Below, in pieces: positions 10,401 through 20,651 of a DNA stretch of 21,271 bases; position 1 is the stretch's first letter, and each line of letters starts with the position of its first letter. Made by a program: the position numbers and the translations under genes. The notes beneath the pieces were generated by a model. The model was not told the DNA's origin. It did not search any database and worked only from the letters and a program-made list of their open reading frames with translations. This DNA is from Apostichopus parvimensis (Eukaryota; Echinodermata; Holothuroidea; Aspidochirotida; Stichopodidae), in assembly GCA_000934455.1 (NCBI GenBank), contig KN882945.1:116592-137862 (forward strand). The letters run 5' to 3'.

Positions 10401-13400
10401 TGCAGCCATGTGGTGGCCCTCTGCTTACACCGTATGCAGCAACCAGAGGCGCTCTGCATCAGGGCCCCAGTGTCGGAATCTCTCTCACGGTTACAGAGGG
10501 ACCAGCTCCAAAAGTTCGCCCAGTATTTAATAAGTGAGCTTCCTCAACAGGTGAATTAATTTCTGGTCTCATTTTGTTGTTGTTGTTGTTGAAAGATCAA
10601 AATGATTAACCTTGGACTTTTGTGGGAAATGTTGAGGTTATCCCTACCTGTTAAAACCTAACTTTTCTTTTTCTTCTGTACTATAAAGTCAGTTTCATAT
10701 TATGTGAGTAGGTTAAAATACAATAGATACATCAAAGCTATGTAAACACATCCACTAGGATATAATGCTGTCCTCGCTGAAATGTAAATACGTGATATAA
10801 CAAAGGACTTAACCTATTACAACTTGTTATGTATGCTTGAAGTTCTTAAACCCAGATTTTTCTTTTTCTTCTGTACTATAAATCAGTTTCATATTAATGT
10901 AAGTAGGTTACAATACAATATATACTTCTACCTATGTAAATGCATCCACTTGGAACAATGGCATCGACGCTGAAATGTAAATACACCAAGTCCATCGTTA
11001 GTCAACGAGCCTCTTGAAAAGAGTGATTGTTCATAACCAGGACCGTTAGATTTGATCTGATTTTCAATTTCAAATAATTCCCATATCTTTGTATTTTCAA
11101 CAGATTTTACCAACGGCTCAGAAGTTACTAGACGAACTGCTGATGTCAGAGACTAGCCTTATCAACACGGTTGCCGGGGCACCAGATCCAACAGCAGGAC
11201 CCTCGGCAACAGAACTGACCAGATGGTTTCTGGATGAAACAACTCTTCACGATAACATTAAAAAGACTTTAACCAAATTTAGTGGACCACAGCCTGTGGT
11301 TTTGAGGTAAAAATTCAAGGAGAAGTTTTGCTTGTAAAGGTGTCTTCGTGTGAACTGTACTTTATCTTGTCGTGGTAACGGCTCATTAGTAAGAAGAATC
11401 CACTTAAACCTGGGTTATATTGATAAAATTACCAATATTTCAGGAAGTTTTAATACAAATCATATTTAAAATGAGTTGTCCCTTTTAACTAACTTTAACT
11501 AAACCAAATAATGAAATTATATAATATCAGACAAATTTTCTGTCCCTTTGAAAAAATTGTCACCAAGGTTTGTGATCTCCACAACACACCTGAACACACA
11601 ACTTTTCATGTGGTGTATTTATGATTTCTAATAATTGTAGTCTTCATCCTGATTACAGTTGAATGCTGTTTCAGAAACCTCAAGTGACTGGCATCCTCGT
11701 TCTAGTGGAGGGTTCCTCGTTAGTGATTCGTAATTATCTCATAGCGGACTCTGTGTAGAGCAAGTGATTACTTAACTTAAGCCAAATTAAGACAGACTGA
11801 AAGTAAAGACAAGATATATTTTGAACGAATAATTAGTTATTTCCACAGTTGCAACAGCGTAAAACTAAAATCAGGAAAAAATATAAAGCAAATCCCCCCC
11901 CTCCCTCTTTCAAAAGAAAAAAAAGACAACAAATTTTGATGGCTTTAAGAAAAGTCAGTACAGAAAACTACATGATTACAAATTTAGTGGAGGAAATTTA
12001 AAAGGTCAAGCCATCTAAGGAAAAATGTAATGAAAGAAGACAACACACAGACAGGAACCATTTCAACATTCTCCCCCCCCCCCCCCCCCCCCCATCCCCG
12101 AACCCTCTCACCACCGCTCAAAAGCCAAAGAAGTCCATATCTCCCTCAAGGTGTAATTTTGTGTTTCTGTGTGTGATTTCTTTCCCATAGTGACGTGAAC
12201 TCCTTGCATTTACCATCAACTGCTCCTGTGGCATCTCTTGAATACACAAATTTACTGAAACCGCTGAGAGGACGAGAACCAGAAGGAATTTGGAATTTGC
12301 TCTCAATCGTCAAGGAGATGATGAGAAGAAAAGATAGCAATGCTATGTTACTTCTCAAAGTAATCACAGAAGAATGTTTGGGATGTGAACAGGTCAGATA
12401 TTCAGTTTTATTTTAATCATATTTGATTTGCAGAATGCAAATCACAATCATTTTATTCAGAGGTCAAATGTCAATGGAGTTCAATTTGTTGAATGACCTC
12501 ATGCTACACATGTGGCTTACTCATTGTAATTATAAACAAACAACAATGGCTATTGCAGAATTATTCGTGTAGGTACTCTAATAAAAAACTCATTTTTTTT
12601 GGAGTAAAGAAATGTCCGCCTTTAAAATGTTGGAAGACTTTCAATCAGGGGAAAATACATGAAAGTTAACCTTCTCCTAAGATCCAGTTCCTGCCTAGCA
12701 TTTGGTTGTCTGCAACAAAAGAAGATTTCTTGATTACACATTATCGCAGGCATTGGGAGGTTGCAACTGATGATCCATGAAAGGATTGTGACTAATAGCA
12801 ACAGGACTATGAAACATCTTTAGAGATCTCTTATTCAAATCCTATTCCAGCCTTTAAATTCCTTGCTCTTTCAAATTCAGTATATAATTATTTCAATCGT
12901 TCTTTTATTTATGATTTTGCTTTAATATTATCTTGCCAATATTGACTAGCGGTCATGGTTTAAATTCCTCATTCTTTCAACCTGTCTGTCCCTGACAGAT
13001 CGTCGTCTGGTGGTTTTACACGAGAACGTCCGCTCTTCATTCGCAATGCGGTAACCACGGCCACCGGGCCAACAGCAACAGTCAACTTGCGACGGCTCAG
13101 CATGCTGGAGCCAGCATGTGCGATGAGATTGTGAACCTCTGGCGGCTAGCTTGTTTGGACCCCATGCTGAGCCCCGAGGACAGACACACCCACGAACAGC
13201 AACTACGTCAGTGGCACCTCCAGGTGCTCAAGGCAAGGGGTCTAAATTTCACCATCACGGGAAGTAGCAGCGGGGGTAACAAAGTCCGGAAAGTAGACGT
13301 GGAAATATTCAATGGCTTCAAGCCCGCCATTGAGGCTTGCCTCTTGGACTGGTCCGACTTCCCCATTCCGGGTATCACGTACCTCGAGAGTGACGTGACT

Positions 13401-16400
13401 TCGGATTCGACGAAGGATAAAATTGATACGGATGACAGTGGAGATGGAGATAGTTCAGAGACTCAGAAAGGGGAGTCCTCCCAGGATAAAGGAGAAGGAT
13501 CGCAGCCTCTTTCGTCCTTTACGATGGATAGCGGCCATCAGGGAATCATTTCAGACTTTAGGACTAGTACCGTTCCAACTGTTAATTTATTGAAAGATCA
13601 TGTTAGTGGTAGTAGTAGTAGTAGAACTAGTAGTACTGTCAACCCTTCTGAAGGGGGGGTTTCAAAGAGAACGGATCACAGTGCAAATCAGGCGGACGAA
13701 GCCAACGCTCTGCAGAGGTTGAACTCCTCCGACTCGGGCGAATCTTCCTCTAGTGACAAGGTAGAAGGGTACCACACGGGGGCCACTATGTCCCCGACCG
13801 ATGACTCTGATTCCGATAGCAGGGCAGCGTCCGGTACACAACAGACCCCGGTTGCCAAAGTTGCGACCGAGGTGGGCAAAGTCCAAATCCCAGCGCAAGC
13901 TGCCACGACCACGGCCGAGAAAAGCGGAGCTAAGAGGAAGACGATCAAGGCGAATCATTTTGATACGTTAGACTCTGACCTAACAGACAGTGACGTCCCG
14001 CCTGCTAAACCAGTCAAGGTCGACTCGAAAGGTCAAAGTTTACCGAGTACATCAGAGATGGAAGTACCGAAACAGAAGGAAACCAACAAACAGTCGAGCG
14101 ATGAATACCATGTTTATTTCTACGATACAAAAGCCAAACTACCAGAGACGGCTGCCAAGAAGAAAGAGGTCCCTCCTAATCCATTCGCTTTTATCAAGAG
14201 GACGGAAGATGGAGTGGAGGTAAGCTTCTTAATTTTTGTTTAATATGGGAAGAAGAACATTTGGGGTTAATTTTTTTAAGAAAGGAATTTATGCACGGAC
14301 GATGAGTCAATTTTTCGCTGCCAAATATTGCAGAGGAATCAAATTCCTCGGACAGTCTGTCCAGAAGTCAGTGCAATTATTGGAGGGATTAGTTTTCCCT
14401 TTTGAATTGATAGTTTATGATAGTTGGTAGAAGAGTTTAATAAGAAGCCGGCATGCAAGTGAAGTGAAATTATATGCCTGGTGTCCTTTCTTGAAAGGTG
14501 CTTGGGGGGGGGGGGTGTCAGGCAAGCAAGGTGATTGCTGCCCTTTTTGAGATTGCCGAGCAAAATTCTTGAACATTAAATTTGGTTTTACTGCTCTTTG
14601 CAAGATAGCCACACTTTTCAGAGATTTTTATGGGTGTCGCCAAAAATATCAAAAATAAACAAAGTGAGTTAGAGTGATTAACATCAAAAATGTAGCTTAT
14701 GGCCACACTTTTCAAAGTTCATGTAAATAAACACCACATTTCCTACTGTGTCACATGCGAACGTAACAAATTTGAGCCCAAGGGATCAGTTAGGATACAT
14801 TAACCTAGCTACCATTCCGTACAGCGACTTTAGAAGTAAAAATAAACAGATCTTCTGGCAATCGACAGTCCCAATCGGTTACATCCATCTTGTGCCGTTC
14901 TCTTGGGTTTCTACTTTCTCTGCTCCTTTCCTGTTTGCAACCAAATTTTCATCATCCACCTCTCGGTTTCTTTTGTAGATCAAGTTTGCCAGAGCGGAAG
15001 CCCTATTCGCCCATGGTTACACTCAGGTCGCCTGTGACCTAGCTGTCCAGCTGGCTAAACAACTTCTCGAGTCGCCACCGGAGTTAGATAAAGCACCTCC
15101 ACAGGGTTCTTCCAATCGGGTTTGTAAACTTTCAGTTGCTTCCCGATGGTCAAGTCAGTGTGGTCTAACCTCATGAAATGCCCCACTCGTCCCAATTTGT
15201 GTGTTATATTTAACTATCGTCAAAGGATACGGCACGACGATAAATTTTAGAAGTTCTTTGGTTGTGGTACTAGTGGACCAGTAGAATGAAACTATTCGTT
15301 AACTATGCCAGTAGCAGCAGGTTGTGTTTCCAAGTTTTGTTCCACGCATCGTCAACCGTCGAGCGTTTCTAATGACCCGTAAAACATATGCATTATGTCC
15401 ACTTTTATAGTCATTTGTCATTCTCCATTCAACAGAAAAAGTAAAAAATTCAAAAATTGTAAAAGGCTTCTACCCTCCTAGTATTTCTCAATTCCTTCTT
15501 ACTTAACTTAACTCTATTCGTCTCTTTCTGGAGTCATAAAGTCGACGCTAATTCGCCTTTTTCCTTGTAAATTCCAGAACCGAAAGAAGCACTGTTACCA
15601 TTACAGTACCTTGGCCAGCATGACGTTACACAAGGTTAACTTTCTCGGGAGCGTTCTAGCACAGATCCCCGAATATCGACACCTTGCTTTCAGAGTCTGT
15701 ATGTACGGCCTTGAGGTTGCTAGGCAACCTGCATCTACTAAGGCTATGGAGGTTAGTGCATCTGTTAATTGTCAGTTCAGCAGTAATCAGAGGTTTCATT
15801 CCACTTTAAGAATCATACTTAAAACTCATAGGAAAAATGGATGTATGAAAACAAAACAACATTCTTTCAGAAATTTTGCCACAGAATTTAAGGCAAAGAC
15901 GTCCCAGTTTGTTACTCTTGTTGTTTATTCTTTGTTCAATCCCCAAATAATTCAACATTCATATTGACAGTAAATTTTAATATATTGGTTTCTGTTTTTC
16001 TCACCTAAAAGCAATATGAAAAATGGAAAAAAAATAGTGTGTGTTACCTTGAATAGTAGAATTAATAAGAGGTCTGCAATTGAATGAACTCTGCGTCAAA
16101 GCATTTTGTTTTAAGATGAGCTGTGACTATCTGTCACCCCTTCAATCTAACACACCTCTGTCTTTTCTATCTGTTTGGTAATTCCTAATTTGTGAGTTAG
16201 TACCTGTTTAATCCAGTACAAACATTTTTGTCCCACAAATTTAGTGTGGTGCTGTCTTTCATTAAAAATCCTTATCCCTAAATTCTTCCTTTTTGGTGTG
16301 TTTATGATGGAGTTCAGATTATGTTTTATGGAAGCAATGCTACATCTGGTACCACCAAATTCTACCCAATATGCAACGGCAAACTTCTTTACCAGTTTGA

Positions 16401-19400
16401 AAATTGTAAAACGAGGGGAAATTGCCGAAAGAGCTCATCAAGTATCTCTACAACAATTTATTCTGCTTCAGTGACCATCACAACCAATTTAAAGCTGCTT
16501 CTATTTCTTTCCAAATGTGATCAGCAAGCGATTTTTGATGTAACACAACTTGGATAGTTAAGCTTGCAAATGAATCTGTTAAAATTCTCACAAACACTTC
16601 TGGCTGACCAGGGGGGGAGACCATTCCTTCCAAAATATCAGTTAAGTTTAACATGCAGGTGATTTTGGTCCAACATGACGGCTTTATTTATTGGCAGGTT
16701 AAACTGAATTACCAGGAACAGGAGATTGTCTGTTTACTGAAACGGATTCCTCTCTTGGTGACAGAGATACTGATCATCAGAAACAAGGCCCAACAGCTCT
16801 GCAACGGGACGTTCCCATCTCGAGGGGACGCACTCCTACCAACCATGCTAGCGACGTACCTATTTGATGCTCTCTGTCTCCCATGTAAGTTAATTCACTC
16901 AATCCTCGATTGGTCAAACATGAGATTTCACTCATTCCCTCAAATGACACGGTTAACAATTTGTTACAAATTTGTAATGACAAAAGCTGTTTGATCTGTT
17001 TGGTACTTCCTAATTTGTGAGTTAGTACCTGTTTAATCCAGTACAAACATATTTTTGAGTCCCACAAATTTAGTGTGGTGCTGTCTTTCATTAAAAATCC
17101 TTATCCCTAAATTCTTCCTTTTCGGTGTGTTTATGATAGAGCTTCATATTAATGCTGTAGGCAGTCAAACAAGTGTACTCAGTTGTTCATATGAAGTCGA
17201 AAAAATGCGGTTTGACTGAATTATTAGAATTTACACAACAGTGGACTAACATTAATGTTAAGGCCTGCGCTGAGGGGTCGAAGGTCATCGTCTACGTTGC
17301 CTTAAAGGAGCATTCCAAAGCATTTTAAGATGAATATCTTTTAAACCAGATCAGCTATGTAAACATTAATATATGCATAGTACTGCAATTGTCACGTCTG
17401 GACAGTCATGCTCACCTAGTTTAAAGGAAGAATGTTTGAAGGATGGCCATTTTTGGTTCCTTGCTAAAAGCAAAGGAACCTATGTATTCAGGTTGGCGTG
17501 TGTGTGTGTGTGTGTGTGACGCTTTAGCTTGTATGCACGATAACTCAACAAGGGAATGACCAATCATTACCATACTTGGTGGGTGGGTGGCCCATAGTCA
17601 CTAGATGAACCCTGTTGATTTTGGTGCTCATATCATGAATATTAATGAGGTCATGGGGTCAAACGTGAAATACTCCAAATTGCAATTACTTGGTTACTAT
17701 TACTAGTCGGAATTTCGTCAAACTTGGTATGATGATAATGGTAGATAGTCTTCACACACTGATGTGTGTTGCAATTGATATCAGGGCTTAGCATTACTTT
17801 GGCAACAAAAGTTTGTGTGCATAAATTGCTGTTGTTGTTTTAGGGCTTTGTTAGAAATTTCCCTTTGAATGGAACTAATGAACAGCAGCAAGGAACCATG
17901 AAATGTTTTCATTCTGGTTGAATTCCATTTATTGTTTACTCTTTTTGCATTCTCAGCTGAGATTCCCACGGCTAGTACTTCAGGGGTGATGGCCACCTTC
18001 ACTAGTGCTGACGTTACTGCTAACGACATGAAACTTGGATTTGATGCGGCGGTGGCAGCATTGGCCTTGAAAACCAACATCAGTGAAGCGGACAACCCAT
18101 TACTATGCGAAGGAATCAGGAGACATCGAGGGGAACTTGCTCTCTCTATGTTGGTGCACTACAAAGACCACCCTCTGAAGCATCGAAGGGTAAGCTATGC
18201 GGTTGCCATGGCGATCATCATCCCATGTAGATCCAAATTTTTGGTTTCTGCCATTTTTGTTGTGAAAATTTTGTGTATGACAGGTTTAAGTGAAATAGTC
18301 CTCATCACTTGAAGAAAGATTTGCAAATAATTGATAATAAAGAAGTAATTGGTGATTTGGTGATGGTGATTTTCAAAAACTTGATAGAATTTTGCTAACA
18401 TAGTCTTAGTTTTGCCTCATAAACTTGTTTCCAGGTGTTTTTTTGTAGTCCATTATTGTACATATTGATGTTGTAGTCACATCATAATGTTAGGCACTCA
18501 TATAAACTGATATAACTTCATAGTGGTAACTGTTTGTATCTAAATAGAAAGTACTACTTACAAAGCTAAACCAATTGAAAAGAAACAGCTGTTGTTTTGA
18601 TTTGAAAGTTACGAACAACCTATGAAAAAAACTGCTTGACAAATAGTTCGATTGGAAGCAATCATTAGGTAAAGCAAAGAGTCAATTAAACAGATACCAA
18701 GGATGTAGGTATGCACAGTCTTTTCTTAACCATAGGACATAACAAGAGCAAAAAGCCAAAATGGAAATGGGCAATGATAAATATATAAATATATAATTAT
18801 GTACATGCTACAAGTCTTGTGCGTGGTCGAGTGAAATCATATCTTCTGCTTCGGATGGAAAACCTGTGTTAACTCTGGTTGCTAACATATATGCAACTTG
18901 TTTTTTCCATTAATTTCATCATATAATAGTTTATATTTGAACTTGTCAGGTAAATATGGTCCTAACTTTGTGGTTTGTGTTTTTCTTGCATATTTGGAAG
19001 TCATCCTCATTTTGCCCTGTATACATTTAAAAATTTAACGCCATGAAGAGTAATCTTGAACCGCTGGTCATGATAACTTTCTAAGTCAAATCCTTTCAGC
19101 ATTTATTTAAAAGTATGAAATTGCTTGAGTAACAAGCTTTGTATCAGAGATTTTTAAATATTTATGGTGCCTGTAAATATTTTAAGTAGTTACATGGTTT
19201 ATTTGTAGACTTTGTAGGTTGGTTTAGCCTAAAGTAAAACGCTTTAACTACAAGTTGAAATAAAAGTGAGAGTTAATTCATACCATAGATTGTAAATTAA
19301 CTTTAAAAAGTAAATCTGAGTGAATTATTTGTAGTACACACTAGATAATATGTCAAACCAAATGTGTTTTTTTGTTTGTATGTACAAAAGCAGTTTAGGA

Positions 19401-20620
19401 ATGTTATTAACTTTAGTTTGTAAGTGAAAATGAAAAGTTTATAAGTGAGAAATGACACAGTGGGCTTCATATAGGAAAGAGATGAAACCAGGACAGAGAA
19501 AATATTTTTGGTTATAAAGTTTATCTTTGACTATGCATCATTTACCACCATACAAAAGCAGGGAAAGAAAGTGTAGGCAACAAAGGAGAAGAGGATGGTG
19601 TAGGAAGCAGAGGGGGAGAGGGGAAAGTTGAATGGGTGAGCAAGAAGACATACATTCTAGGTATTATATGGAACAATGCAGTACTTATTTGAGTGATTTT
19701 GAAACTTGACAAGTGTATTAGGGTTGTATGATTATGCTACAGGTATAATAGGGTTGTATCAGTGTACTATAGGTATACTAGGGATGTATAAGTGTACTAG
19801 GGTTGTTTAAGTGTACTTCAGGTGAACTAGAGGTTATAGAAGTGTACTACAGGTGTACAAGGGCTGTATAAGTGTACTACAGGTGTACTAGGGTTGTAGA
19901 AGTGTACTAGAGGTGTACTAAAGTTGTATAACTATACTACAGGTGAACTAGGGTTGTAAGTGTACTACAGGTGTACTAGGGTTGTTAAGTTTCCTACCAG
20001 TGTACTAGGATTGCAGAAGTGAGGTAGAGGTGTACTTAAGTTGTATTTACTATACTACCGGTGTACTAGGGTTGTAGAAGTGTACTGCAATTGTACAAGT
20101 GTACCAGTGGTGTATAAGTGTAATACAATGCCCAAGGTTTGTAGAAGTGTACCAAGTGTTGTATATGTGTACCAGTGTTGAATAAGTGTACCACAGGTGT
20201 ACAAGGGTAAGTGTAATTTTAGTGTAATTATGTCACTCATTTGACTTTGTATAGATCCTGGATGCGTTGTTGGATAAGCAAGGAGCGAAAGTTAAAGGAT
20301 CAGCTCAGAATCACACCGCGTCTCATCACATATTTCCCAAGCCCACGCACTACCCGTCTCAGTCGTACCCAGTGGTGGGTCAGAGCAACAAACCAGACAA
20401 CGCAGATTCCAAGAGATTGCAGGCCGAAGAGGCCCTAAACAGGCTCTCCGTGAACGACAACCATCACAAGGGAAACGCGACGGAATCCAGGGGAGAGGAG
20501 TCTGATAAAGCCAAGAGCCTCCCTGGACCGAGTGGGTATCTCAACAATAACAGTGCATACTGGGAGAAGATGTTAGCTAGGCAGCAGAAGAGAAGCAAAG
20601 GTCAGTGTCAGTCCTTGCAG

Positions 20621-20651
<31 letters not shown>

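Noticed and set aside
12118..12367. Minus-strand open frames across exon 6
   Set aside because: They overlap exon 6, whose plus-strand reading has strong family similarity.
13662..13958. Minus-strand open frames opposite exon 7
   Set aside because: Shadow frames of a well-supported coding exon with biased composition.
15752..15967. Open reading past exon 9 as coding
   Set aside because: Similarity stops exactly at the GTTAGT donor, and exon 10 continues the protein in frame.
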